A stretch of DNA of 64,000 nt from Ascochyta rabiei (GCF_004011695.2 NC_082425.1:1054001-1118000), one strand, 5' to 3'; counted from the stretch's first letter, positions 1 through 11,330 are shown. The notes: a model not told the origin generated them from the sequence alone. Numbers and translations: made by a program.

Positions 1-1184
1 AGTTGCTGCTATAACGCCTAGACAACAGCGTAGTAGGCAGAGCAACCTAGGTACTAGGCTTAGCAGGGGAATAGGCAGCGTAAGCAGAGGTTAACCGCTT
101 TACTAGCGTAGGGTTAGCTAGGGCTAGGTTAAGTGCAGCCTTATACACCTGCTAGTGCTTATAGTAGGTGCCTAATAAAAATGCTACATTAGAAAGGACA
201 ACCTATAGTAGCAACAAGGGGGTAACTTATAGTAGAAGATAGGCCAACGCCCCTAGTTAGCTTTGTTACTATCTACACCCTAGGTGCTGGGTGTCTTAAC
301 ATAGGCGTTACTAGCGCGTGCTAACGCCTTAGCTACTGTTAGTTAGGAATAAGGGGCTAGAACAGGAACACGTACGTTAATATACTGCTTAAAATTACAC
401 TAGGTATAGCAGAGCTTAGTATTTGTAGTAAAGAGGTTGTTATTATAAACATAAACGCGCTTATGCTTAGCGTAGGTGCAATAGGTCTTACTAGCGCCTA
501 GAACGCAGTTAGCTGTAGAAGATATTAGTAAATAAGTAGACCTATAACAGACGCAGGCACTTATAAGACTAACTAGTAAGAATAGTAAGAAGGTAGTAGG
601 GGCAGCACAGGACAGCGCTAGCAGAGACAGGGACTAAGTTCTTATTATCTAAGTTACTCTTAACTTTGTAGTTACCTATACAATAGTAGTAAGCTTTCTA
701 TATACATAGTTAGGCCCTATAACTAGATTAGAAACTATAGATAAGATATACTACAGGTATGTTGTAGGCAGAGGGGAGGGACTGTAGCAGACCACAACTG
801 CCCCCTCTAGGGGGACTACTAGCTCCCTAACTAGTGGCCTAATAGCTATAACTAGAGGTAACAACAGACATAGCAGGTAGGGTAAGGGCGTAGACAAAAA
901 GTTAGGCAGGTGCGTTATAGGTAGGTTAGGCAGAAGTGTAGAGTAGTATAGTGTCTAACTTAGGCAGGTGCGCTAGATAAAACAAAAACAACCTAGGTGT
1001 GTGTAGGGACTACCCCAGGTAAACCACAGACTAGACTAGCAGCTAACCTACTAAGAGGCGGGCCCTTACGCAACTACAACCAGCTCTAGGGTTTACCTGC
1101 TACTAGCGTCCCTCTAATCTACGCAAAATGTAGAAAAGACCCTATAAAATATATTTAGCTAGGGAGAGATAGGGAAAGGAGGTA

Positions 1185-1378
1185 TGTTATAGGCTTAGAC
1201 CTTATCTAAGCCTTAAGTAAGACAAGGCAGTTACGTGCCCTATAGACATATTAGAAGGACATGTAACATGTTACCTCCTTAAGAGATACAATACTATATT
1301 GACCCTTATTGCATCCTACCCTAAGGCTAGTCTATAACAGTTACAGACATAACGCTAAACGTCCTGTAACATCCCCTC
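1185..1378 (-). repeat. Left terminal repeat (3' LTR of the minus-strand element)
   Basis: Read on the minus strand, a purine tract (AAGAGGGGA, + strand 1379-1387) is followed directly by TGTTACAGG, and the repeat ends CCTATAACA. The 9-bp ends are inverted complements apart from one transition, as expected for an LTR next to its polypurine tract. Positions 1185-1339 are repeated in inverted orientation at 5076-5230. The outer flank on the + strand is GGTA (1181-1184). Confidence 0.65.
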
Positions 1379-1379
1379 T

Positions 1380-3720
1380 TAGTAGAAGTTACATCTAACA
1401 ATGTGGAACATGGCGTTAGCACCTAGATAGCCTGTTAGGTTAGATTTGTGTGCCCTTTAGATTATTGTAGTTGTAAGTAGCTTCTAACGTAGAACCTACG
1501 TAACCCTGCGCTACAGCAGCGTGCTGTAAGCACTAAGCGTGCAATCTGCAATTTGCTAAGTAGTCTTAGCCTTAGGAGGGAACTAGCAGGCCCTATTATA
1601 GACAGCAGACAGGCACGCTATGTGCCCTGCGTCCTACTAAACGCCTTTATCCTACAGCAATTGCATATACGTGTTAACAAAAAGTAGAGGTATACTAGGG
1701 CCTAGTGTACTAATTACTAATACTAAAACTAGGGTTATTATCCTATAGACCCCCCCTAACCTCCTATTATAGTCCTGGTCCTAACAGCTCAGCACATCTA
1801 GTTAGGCTGCTAGGCGTCCTAGGCAGAAGCAAAGGTAGAAATAGAACTTTAACAGCTCCTCTGCCTATTAGTGCTGCCTCTTACTTAGCCTGCGTGCTAT
1901 AGTAAAGTACTAGAGGTTCTTATAGTTAGTTAGGATAGTACACAGCCTAGCAACAGACCCTAATTTAGCTACCTAGACCCCTAGGCACTTTATAACAGCA
2001 GTTAACTCCTTATTATAGATAGTGTAGTTCTGTTATTCTATTATAAGTGTAGCAGAGTAATATACTACTAGGTAAAGCACCTTCCTATGCTATTAAGAAA
2101 GGCAGCTGCCTAGCGCCTTGCTAGAGCAGTCTGCCTCTAATAGTGTTTTACGCTTAGGGTCCTACTAGGCTAGGACTAGTTCTGTTATAAATGCGTTCTT
2201 TAGCTAGTAGAATACTACGTCCTTCTCCTACCTCTACCTAAACAGGATATCCTTCCCTATAAGTTAATTAAGTAGGGCAGTAATATTAGAGAAGGCTAGA
2301 ATAAAGTCCTAGTAGAAGTTTGTAAACCCTAGGAAACTGCAGACCCTGCATAAAGACTATAGAGCTTCCTAATTATAGATAGCCTTAACCTTCTTAGGAT
2401 TAAGATAAATATCCTTTCTAGCTTCTATAATATATCCTAGGTAGTATACTTCCTTTGTTGTAAATACGCACTTCTTAGGATCTAAATACAGCCCTATATT
2501 GCATAGGAGCGTAAGGACTCTACTAACCTTCCCTAAGTAGTCTGTCCTAGACCTACTACTATAAACTAGGACATTATCTAGGTACGCAGTAGCATAGTTA
2601 CCTAATATCTCTTAAAGCGCACTGTTAATATAACGCTAGAAGGACACTAGTGCTCTAGCCAGGCTAAATAGGCAGACTAGCTACTTAAAGAGCCTAAAAC
2701 AGGTACAGAACGCAGTAAGGTGCTTATCTTCTCCTGTAACACAAATCTAGTAAAATACTAAACAGATATTAACCTTAGAGAACTAGCAGGCAACCCCTAG
2801 TGTACGCAAGGTCTCCTTAATAAGAGGAAGCAGGTACTAGTTAGTAATTATAATGCTGTTAAATGTATAATAGTCTACGCACATACGCCACCTACTAGAG
2901 GACTTTTTAACTAGTAGGACTAGGGCCCCTACTAGGGAAGAGGAGGCGTAGATCTACCCCTTATCTATTAGTGCTAACACCTGTTTCTACAGCTTAAGTA
3001 GCTAGTCCCTTAGCATGTTGTACAGAGGGCCCTAGGGTAGAGGCTTCTCCTTTCTAGACTAGTTGTGTTATAACTGTATGTAGTAATCTATCTAGCCCCT
3101 ATGTAGAGGAAGGCTAGAGGCCTTGCTCTTATTAAATAGGTCCTAAAACTAGACTAACTTACTGGGAAGAGGGTCTACCTCCTCTGCTGTCCCTTGCGCT
3201 CCTAGGGATTAAACTAAGAGGATTTTAGTAATGTTGTAGAGGCTTGTAGAGACAAACCAGTCCTTAGGCAGGCGCTTCTAGAGCCTATTAGCTAGGGTCT
3301 TATTAAACTTAGTTGCTAACAGGAGAGCTACGTAAATATTTAATGTACGCTATAAGAATGTGTAGATAATAAGGTTCCTTACCTATTATATCCTTAGTAT
3401 GCCCTTTTCTGCGTCTAACACTACGCCCTCTTATTAGAGCTAGGGCTTCTCTAAAATAACATCCTAGCTTAGACCTAGCACTATGTAGGCTACAGCCTGC
3501 AAGTGCTACCTATCTAAGTTATACCTAAACAGGACTAAACAGGAGATTATAGACTTCCTACTAGTGCCTACTACTTACGCTAAGCATTGTAGCAGCACCT
3601 TAATAAAGTCTCCTCCTAAGTGCGTAGTAAAGTTATTGCTTACTATACTAAAGCATTTACACCCTAAGTCTACTAGCGCATTAGCCTAAATTACCCTATT
3701 AATACATAATAGAATATAGA
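1380..3720 (-). pseudogene. Ty3/gypsy pol remnant (protease, RT, RNase H)
   Basis: Reading through stops on the minus strand gives, in order, a protease-linker block around 3490-3380 (DVILEKP.L, then GVVLDAEKG.L), an RT active-site block around 2585-2560 (AYLDNVLVYS, with DN where families have DD) followed by a C-x-F...LGY motif near 2460, and an RNase H C-terminal block around 1900-1790 (RQ..WAEELLKF, then R.GRLAA.LDVLSR). This order and these motifs are those of Ty3/gypsy elements. Many tryptophan and glutamine codons are now TAG. Only about 370 bp lie between the RNase H block and the polypurine tract, and I recognise no integrase HHCC or DDE motif there. Confidence 0.8.
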
Positions 3721-4149
3721 ATAGGGACTTGTCTATAGAGTCTGTAATAGCTCCCCTAGCAGCCTATAATGCCCCTACACTAGTAGTCTCCTCTGCTAAT
3801 ATACTCCTACAGCGCTCCTAACTTAGACTTATATTAGGAGCAGCTAGTTTCCCCTATATAAACTAGCCTCTTTCTTACCTAAGATTATTACTGCCTGCAC
3901 TGTAGTTACTACTGTGTTAGCGTAATCTTTGTAAATATGTCTCTCTTTGCTGCAACAGGTACACAGGTTAGCCTCCTAGCATTACTAAAATACTTTATTA
4001 GGAACCTACGTAGCCTAGTTAGGAGCAGACTACTTCTAACCTCTACGCTTAGCACTGCTGCTAGTACAAACTATAGACATAACTGTTATCTTAACATTAC
4101 TGTTCTTATTATACTTAGGCAGCGCCTAGGTAGAGATGTAGCGTAGCTA

Positions 4150-4460
4150 GTTTTCTATAGCTATAGTCTTAATATCTACAGTAATAGACTTATACTCTGT
4201 AATAGCTGCGTTATAATCTATATAAGTTACTCCTTAGCTTATTACTATATTATAGATGTTTGCGTTTAGGGCCTAGTAGAGCTTTAATAGGCGTTGTTCT
4301 CTGTCCTAGTAGAGGCTGCTACTTTGCACTAGCAGCTGCTTAAACTAGATAAAAAAGTCTAAGAATAACTTATTAGGACCTTAACAGACGCTTTCTAGCT
4401 TTGCCTAGGCCTGTTCCTAGCTGTAGTTGTTACTGTAGCAGAATTCTAGGTATGCTAGGA
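4150..4460 (-). pseudogene. Retrotransposon gag remnant
   Basis: Minus-strand reading through stops gives a gag capsid-like stretch: AKLESV..GPNKLFLDFF, FKQLL, DREQRLLKLY.ALN. This has the spacing of the Ty3/gypsy gag capsid core. It lies upstream of the protease block of the pol remnant, the order expected for one gag-pol unit. The 69-residue open frame on the opposite strand here is a shadow. No start codon or zinc knuckle was resolved because of the mutation load. Confidence 0.6.
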
Positions 4461-5075
4461 AGTCCTCTAGGCTCTACACACCTTAGGTACCCCTAATCTT
4501 ATAGAATAGAGCTATATCTTATTACATAGACGCACTAAGCTAAAACTATATAAAGGTAAATATGTCCTATAGCTTACTAATAAAGGACATGTCTACCTAT
4601 AGCTTATATTGTATTATAACCTACTATACCTTAAATAAGGATTTATTCCTAGTAAAGGCCTTACCTATAGGAAGAGGTTTCATATAGGCTGTAGACGTCT
4701 GTATAGAGGTATACAGGCCTAAAACAGACGCTAAAAACAGCGCTTTATAAGGCAGGTTAGGGGCTAGAGTAGACGTTAATAGGTACAGTGTTGCTCCTAA
4801 GGAGGATAATAGGACTGTAGACGCAGGTCTAGTACAGGCGTTAGCTGTTTGTGCTAGGGACTCTACAAACGTGCGTATATTAGAGTTATTACACTTAAGT
4901 AATACTATATACTTATTAGTAGCTAATAAGGCTTACTATAAGTTTGTTATAAACTGTAACGTTTAGGCTATAAATTCCTAAAGGGTTAAGGGGACAGATT
5001 TGTCTAAGGGGTTATTCTAGGAGCTGGCTGATATAGTACAAGTGCTAGCTATTCTCTTAGAAGAAGAGATACAAA

Positions 5076-5230
5076 TATTATAGACTAGCCTTAGGGTAGG
5101 ATGTAATAAGGGTTAATATAGTATTGTATCTCTTAAGGAGGTAACATGTTACGTGTCCTTCTAATATGTCTGTGGGGCACGTGACTAACCTATCTCGCTT
5201 AAGGCTTAGATAAGGTCTAAGCCTATAACA
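5076..5230 (+). repeat. Inverted copy of the 155-bp terminal repeat
   Basis: The reverse complement of this stretch aligns over its full 155 bp without gaps to 1185-1339, with 13 differences by eye (about 92% identity). Twelve are transitions, consistent with independent RIP of the two copies. It ends CCTATAACA and is followed by GGTA (5231-5234), the same four bases that precede the left copy. It lacks a clear match to the additional 39 bp present in the left LTR (1340-1378). Confidence 0.85.
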
Positions 5231-6187
5231 GGTAGGTAGATACAGTTAACTACCCTAAGTTAGAATAAGACGTAGTAGGTGCTAAGTAGAAGAAGTATCC
5301 TTGCAAGTATAGGGACGTTAGGATCTCCTATCTAGCACTGCTACATAGGTCTACTAGACTATCTATAATAAGGCGTAGAACTATACTCCCTTAGTACATG
5401 CTGGTTACAGAGGACAGAGAAACTATAGAGATCCTAAAGATAGGATTATACAAGGACATTGCCAGTTCTTATTAGATGCTTATGTTAGGACCCTTATTAC
5501 TATTAGGTTACTTAAATAAGTATAGTAGTGCTCCCTATGCTTTCCTAGCAGATATAGCGCTAACTTTCTCTTCCTAGATTTCTAAAGCTATCTATTGCTA
5601 GGCTTAGTATAACTCTTACCTAGTCTAGCAAGAGATACTCTGCATTTTTAGTCTTAATAACAAGAAGCTAATAAAGTTTCTTTAGAAGAGTAGGAATAAC
5701 AACGTTGCTATAGTAAAGAGGCATTAGCAGTAGGTAAAGATGTCTAAGAAGTATTGCTTTAGGGCTAATAAAGAGTTAGGTATCCCTAATTAATCCTTCT
5801 TTACTAATAAAGGAGTAGTACTAGAACATAAGAAAGGATAGGAGTTATAGGACAGACAGCATACACAGGGGGGTGCTCTTAATAAGTTATTTAACAGTCT
5901 AACTGTTAAAGTAATAGAGGCTACTACCTAGATAACATATAAATTAGGCAGTGCCTTAGACTAGGGTTTATTAAGACACATACCAGACTCTCCTACCCCT
6001 AAGCTATTAGGAGACTCTAGCTAACAACCTACTTAGGAAACTAGGGCCTTAACAAGATTGCAGAAACAGGGAGGTAGCAAGGGAAAGGAACGAGCGGAGT
6101 AATAAGGGGGGTTAGTAATTGGTTTAGAGTTTAGTTTTAACTTAGTTCATTTGCTTAATAGGGCTAAGCTCTTAGGGGGGGAGGGTT

Positions 6188-6375
6188 TGTGCTAGTGCAT
6201 ACAGTAACTTGCTTAGTAAGGACTAGGATGCTTAGCTAGTGTATATAATCTGGCTGGCAGAGGGGTATAAGAGACCTTAACAGGAACTGTTAAGGCAGGA
6301 CACCTACAACAACAACTAGAAACACTTACTTATAGAATTTAACTACTATATTACCTGTCTCTTTAACCCCTAACA
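6188..6375 (+). repeat. Putative LTR of a second element
   Basis: A purine tract (TTAGGGGGGGAGGG, about 6171-6185) is followed by TGTGCTAG, and the candidate repeat ends CCCCTAACA. Inside is a promoter-like GGGTATAAGAG (about 6264-6274) and an A/C-rich stretch typical of a leader. The flanking + strand upstream carries a degraded reading. No second copy is seen in the window, so this is either the end of a truncated element or a solo LTR. Confidence 0.45.
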
Positions 6376-6849
6376 ATGATAATAATGATTATCCTTTCTA
6401 ATGTGCCTGCTAACGAGATGCTTCGATACTTATACTGGAACAGTAGCAGACTACTGTTAACTAGTACTAGTTAGTTAGGGACAGCTCTGTGTTGTCTAGG
6501 ACTACAGCCTTTAGTTGTTAGTTAGTGCCTGTTAGGTTAAGCCCTAGGTCCCTAGCTGTATCCTTAGTAATAAGGTTAAGCTCTAAGCCTAAGTTGTACA
6601 GAGCCTAGAGAGTCCTAGGGTTACTGTTAGTGTTGTTAAGCTAGACTGTAACTGTTATGCGGGTTTATTTCCCCTTAGTTTCTAACCCTAGCTGCAGGTA
6701 GGACAGGTTAGCAACTAGGGCTTGCTATTTCCTAGATTTAGCTTGCTACTAGAATGTTAATAGCTGCCTCTACGGCCTCTCTAATAGCCCTACTGCTAGT
6801 ATCCCTAGAGCTGTTATCCCTAGTTCTATAGTTAACCTTAGGATTATTA

Positions 6850-7500
6850 ATAGTTGTTTCCCTTAGGGTTCTATCTTCTGCCTAATAAATTAGTAGCACT
6901 AGTTGTTAGCTAGGGGTCTCCTTGGTGCTTCCTAGTGTCGCTCCTAGAGGAGGTTAACGCCTAACTGTTATGCCTTTTAAACTTTCTCCTAGCGTCTAAA
7001 GAAAGAGGTCTCTTATTTCTACTGCTACTTTTAGTCTGCAACCCTAGGTTTAAGAGGACTGTTAAGGTTTCTGCGTTTTAGAGGGCCTGTTTAAACTCTG
7101 CCTACTTAGTAATATGTTCTAAACTGCTGTTCTGCTAGATTTTATATTAGAGTGTAGGGGGTGTAAGGCTCTATATAAATACTATCTTAAACTTATAGTT
7201 ATTACTGCTGTCTTTAAACTTTATAAAGTTATAGGGCAGTAGAGAGTCCTGCTTATTTAACTTTATTAGGAAGGTATTAACTAAATTGTTAGACTTCTAC
7301 TTATAGTTAAAGTACTTATTATAGTTTTTATACTGTGTAAAGACTAGGTCTTAGATAAGCTGCTCCTCTTCTGCGTGGAGGTTAGCCTAGGTCTAGATTA
7401 ATCCCTTGTTAATATATTGTTAAATTAATTTCTAGTAGACAGTATAGTAGATAGTGCCTATAATCTAGTAGGTATAGGTTATAGAGTCTTTAAGTACTTA
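6850..7500 (-). pseudogene. Second gag-like retroelement remnant
   Basis: The minus strand, read through RIP stops, gives a continuous protein-like frame with HAEEEQLI.DLVFTQYKNY, then KYFNYK.KSNNLVNTFLIK, then a charged tail KRPLSLDARRKFKRH. The aromatic and basic spacing resembles the N-terminal gag region of fungal LTR elements. I cannot name the family. It may belong to the LTR-like repeat at 6188-6375 or to a third insertion. Confidence 0.35.
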
Positions 7501-8231
7501 AGTGTACTAGAACACTATGTCTATATCCTTAATCTACTAGTCTACCTACTAGGTTAATAGAGGCTTGTTATCTGTCCTAAGTTTTAGCTTAAGCTAAACA
7601 TTATTAAGACTTATATTATTCTGCTAGTCTTATTAAACGCTAGGGGTTAGCTACCTAGTGCGTGACTAGCATGCGTCTATTATAGGGTTTTAACTGCCTA
7701 GTTAAATTATTATTGCTAGATTTTAATTTCCTGCTTAGTAGTACTAGACAGTTCTGCCTTATTAAGTGCTTCTAGTAATAATAGGATAGAAGCTTATAGC
7801 AATTCTATTGTGGGTTGTGTAGCGCGTAGCATTAGGGTGTCTAGTGTTATAACACCTACTGTTATAGTGTCTAACTTACCTCTAATATAAGGGTTAAGTA
7901 GTAGCTCTATAGGTAATAGCAACACCCTAAGTACGTTGTTGCGTTGTTAAGCGTCTAGCTCCTAACCAGGGTTATTACAAGAGGGTAGCTCTTCTATGTT
8001 ACTAGTAGTTAAGCAGAGGTTATATTATCCTCCTACTATTATAATAGCTAGGTTTTTCCTGCTCCTCTGCTACTAATTAGCTGCCTGTTCTAAGAGGAGT
8101 ATAAAGGATTTAAATTGTAAGGGCACTATAGGCAGGTAATAGAGCAGAGCAAGATAGGACAAATAATAGGGTAATATTTAAGAGATAAGACAAATCCTTA
8201 ATAGATAAGTCTTAAGGTTTGTAAATATTAT

Positions 8232-8300
8232 ATACGTGTGTGGCTGGTAGGTCCCTAGGCTTGGCCTGAGACCTGGCTGAGGTATCTCCTGGCGTGGGGA
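8232..8300. other. Short unmutated island inside the RIP block
   Basis: In about 70 bp there are roughly eight TGG or TGA trinucleotides, a context nearly eliminated in the surrounding kilobases. Sequence on both sides (8100-8230 and 8300-8460) is again AT-rich and of the RIP type. It could be a later insertion, a patch of gene conversion or a piece that was never duplicated. No coding or structural identity was recognised. Confidence 0.5.
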
Positions 8301-8777
8301 GAATACTTGTAACAGTAAGGTAACCTAAAGGCGCTGTAAAAAGTGCTATAATATAGGGCATAACTTACATACATGTAAAAAGCCTATAAAAGGTATTACT
8401 AAATAATATTATATGCTGTACTACTGTATAAAAGGCTAACATAGGCTAATGCAAGCTATAATAGGGTAGAGGTTTAGTGTGGTCTTGGCAGAGTGATCTG
8501 CTCGATTGTGTGATCTGCTTGACTGTGGAGTACGTTATCCTCTATATTTAAGGAGATATTTCTGTTTAAAAATACTACATTTTTCTATTTTCCCTAGTAG
8601 AACTGGGGCAATACGCGATTCTGGACGTTACGCGCACGGACATGGTATTGACTTGCAGTGTGTACTGGCGGGATAGGTTGTGCAACCCCTTGCGCAACGC
8701 TAGTTAATATTCGGTATGGTTCTGGCATATAAGTACCTAGGTATCAAGCTGTTGACTTCTCATTCATCAAAGAAGGG

Positions 8778-10012
8778 ATGAATCCAATACTTTCAGAACG
8801 TTTATACGATTTGCGGAGGTTGGCTTCTCAACTGCTCGCTCTTGATCAACTCCTCAGGTCCGTGCCTTTGCATCAACAACAGGACCTTAGTTTGGACACC
8901 ATTCTCTCGGACGATGCCAAAGCTCCGGGACCATGCCACATTGAATCACAAAATGCAACGCCTCATAGGTACATGATTATACTACACGAAGTCATAGATG
9001 CAGTGCTCCGATTCAATCGCATTCCGGCCACTCTTGTCAACATCTGCAAAGCATCATGGCGGGGCAGAATCTACCAGAACGTGTGCCGCAACTCCGATAT
9101 CAACACATCCCGCGATCCAACTTGCTCAGAAGTCTTGCAGCTGCTACCAAAGCTTGACCTACTTCTGGATACATCTTTGGGCGACAAAATCAATGCCATC
9201 TTGAGCTTGAGTAAGTGTAGCTAATCGTGCCAGCTCACGTAATCTTAGGTTGAGCACCTACAGTACCACCTTTTCGTTTTCTTGATATGCCAACTGAGCT
9301 TCGATTGCACGCTTGTACTTATATACTGCCGCGCCAGCCGTATCTCACCCTGCTCAACGTTAAACCCTACCGGCATGCATTACCTCGTTACGATCTCGCC
9401 GTTCTTCGAAGCTGCTGGTAAATTCACAACGAGCTGATCGATCACTTTTACAAAGACCAGATGCTCGTTATGAACTTTTATGATATACGTGATCAATCGG
9501 GGGCATTCAGAACGAACAGTCCACGAGATCGGCTTATTATCTACTACATGAGAAGGGAAATACGGTCCTGCCTCAAGAAACTTGAGATTCGAGTTCTCGA
9601 TATGGACGAGCCCAGCACTGACAGAAAATATTCACAATGGGAAAACATAACAGATGAATGGAATCGCGGCAAATACTTCACAGAGACACTCGAAGCACTT
9701 CCCAATCTAGAAAGTGCTACTGTGTCTTTTGAGATAGGGGAAAACAAACTCGAGTACTGGACAGGATGGTACCATGCCCTTGGGCATGTTGCGAAGTTCC
9801 TCATTTCAGTCATACCCGAACCCATACAAATACGATGGGACTTTCAGCCTACTTCTGATCCAGCCTTGAAAGAACTCGCCGAAGAAGAGGAGGAGATCAT
9901 GTATGAGCTCAAGAGAATGTTTGCTGAAGAAACAGCTGAGAGGGAAGGCACCGTTCAGCTGGGCACAAGACTCATCAAGGATCGCATAGCCAAGGCAGCA
10001 AGCGAGGAATGA
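8778..10012 (+). pseudogene. Conserved fungal protein broken by an in-frame TAA
   Basis: Exon 1 is 8778-9210, the intron 9211-9263 (GTAAGT...CTACAG, 53 nt) and exon 2 9264-10012. After the intron the frame reads PPFRFLDMPTELRLHACTY, the opening of the F-box-like short-domain proteins common in Dothideomycetes. A TAA at 9419-9421 interrupts the frame, and the same frame continues directly as IHNELIDHFYKDQ and stays open to 10012. Homologues of this type usually read C-R-Q-I-H-N-E at this place (from memory). CGG CAA changed to TGG TAA by two C-to-T steps would explain the stop. Without it the protein would be about 390 residues. The C-terminus is acidic and helical. Function is unknown. It lies about 300 bp from the RIP block. 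Confidence 0.65.
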
Positions 10013-10252
10013 TTTTTTTTTCGGTAAAATTCGCTTTTAAGTTTCACAAACTAAACGCACATTCCCAGCAAAACCCCTGAACCACTGCTCAATTCATACC
10101 ATAGGTAGCTGTAAACAGAGGAGGATTAAACCGAAGACATGGGAACAGGCAACTTCTTGCGAATAACATGTAGTGCTGGTTCAACTAAGTGATGAAACAT
10201 GAGTGATTATACTGGTATACTAAGTAGAGCGCAAACAAGATGTTGTAGAGAT
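10013..10252. other. Short convergent spacer
   Basis: This lies between the 3' ends of two decayed genes. I see only a T-rich run right after the stop at 10012 and no other structure. Confidence 0.5.
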
Positions 10253-11330
10253 GTCAAAGTTGACTGTGACTTCTAGCAACTGCATATGCATTAATTTGGG
10301 AGCCCATCGTTCGCTCCTTCCGGCGGTATCTTCCCGAAAAATTGTAGATAAGGTTGACTGAGTGTGCATGCCCTATCAGCGGATACTTTTGTATCTTCAA
10401 GAAAAGCGATTGGGAAAGCAACCAACGAAGCAGCCCCGAGGTGAGCGTAAGCGGGACTGCCCATCTCTACGGGAGCTGCAGAAAATGAGTAGCTAGTTGT
10501 TTGGCAGTTGGGTTGGTGAATCTCAAGCCTTTCTGAATTGTGGCGTAAGCGTTCCATTCTTGCACGAAGCACATGGAAGTACTGACGCGATTTATCACAA
10601 AGTAGACCAGAGAAAGAAAAAAATGCGGTTTGTTTGCTAACAATGCAGTCTGAAGGGCACCTCGTGCATCGAAAGCTGTAGACGTCAAGGGTATGATCTT
10701 TGTGGAAGAGGTGCCCCAAAAGCCTAGACTTTGAGACTTACTCGTAGTTGCTGTTACTATGTAGATAGCCATTGAGATCGATACAGCACTATAACTTGTC
10801 AGCACACAATTCGCATGCTACAACGAGGAAGACGGTGAAACCATGCATGACTATAGTTGATCACACACGCGTACCACCCGAAAGGAACATAATAAGTACT
10901 CGACGTGTTCTCCAAGATAAACCACCTGCCGCATTGGGTATATCTACAAGGTCCTTCTCAAATACTGAAGGTGGCATGAGCACGCATTGCCCTTCCAAAC
11001 TTGACTCAGGGGCTTTCAGGAATGTAGCAACAGCATCTCCAATAGTTACGAAATTTTCATAGGAGCACATTCGAAGTGTAAGGAGGAGGACGATGACCTT
11101 TGCAACAGTTTACTCAATAGCGACACAGAGAAAAGGTAGGGCCACCTGTACTTTGCTGCCATATGACAATTGCTCAGCTCGTGCGCTTTGCACATGCAAG
11201 CGCAGACTACTAGGGCTCTCCAACCAACCTGTTCCTGGGAAAAGGTGAAAGGTATCCGCCAGTCTGCTGCCGTTGTCAACGTCGAACGACTCGAAACATG
11301 ACAAAGGATGTGCTCGTGAGATCAAGTAGT
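10253..11330 (-). pseudogene. DUF6536 membrane-protein remnant
   Basis: Pieces in several minus-strand frames line up in the order of the C-terminal half of fungal DUF6536 proteins: a segment ending LSYGSK..ALPFL (around 11150), FVTIGDAVATFLKAPE (11060-11010), then ALLANKPHFFLSLVYF, EWNAYATIQKGLRF and HFLQLP (10700-10470), and finally RWAVPLTLTSGLLRWLLSQS after a TAG at 10467-10469. Intact homologues run straight through LQLPYRW, so the TAG is a nonsense mutation. Further stops and frame changes occur near 10860 and 10800. The N-terminal half is missing and the remnant ends at a TGA at 10253. It was probably a plasma-membrane protein of unknown function. Confidence in family is good; exon limits are not defined. 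Confidence 0.7.

Larger units (their letters stand above)
1..8470. repeat. RIP-mutated retrotransposon block
   Basis: No intact gene is present. All six frames are riddled with stops, mainly TAG and TAA. CA dinucleotides survive almost only as ACA or GCA, and TG only as TGT or TGC, while CTA, TTA, TAG and TAA are in great excess; CpG-containing trinucleotides are retained. This is the footprint of repeat-induced point mutation (C to T in CpA). Recognisable pieces are a Ty3/gypsy gag-pol on the minus strand, terminal repeats and a second gag-like remnant, listed separately. The composition switches to ordinary genic sequence at about 8470-8600. The stretches at 1-1184 and 5231-6187 are equally mutated and I could not assign them to a protein family. 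Confidence 0.9.

Noticed and set aside
3937..4146. 69-codon + strand open frame in the RIP block
   Set aside because: It is opposite the gag remnant, has no family resemblance and exists because RIP created stops mainly in the other frames.
1..8470. Centromere or subtelomere
   Set aside because: The block is explained by RIP-mutated retroelements; no telomere repeat or other specific mark is present.
9416..9463. Intron removing the TAA at 9419
   Set aside because: The possible GTAAAT...AG introns are 38 or 43 nt, remove the conserved-looking IHNELIDHFYKDQ segment and do not improve the protein.
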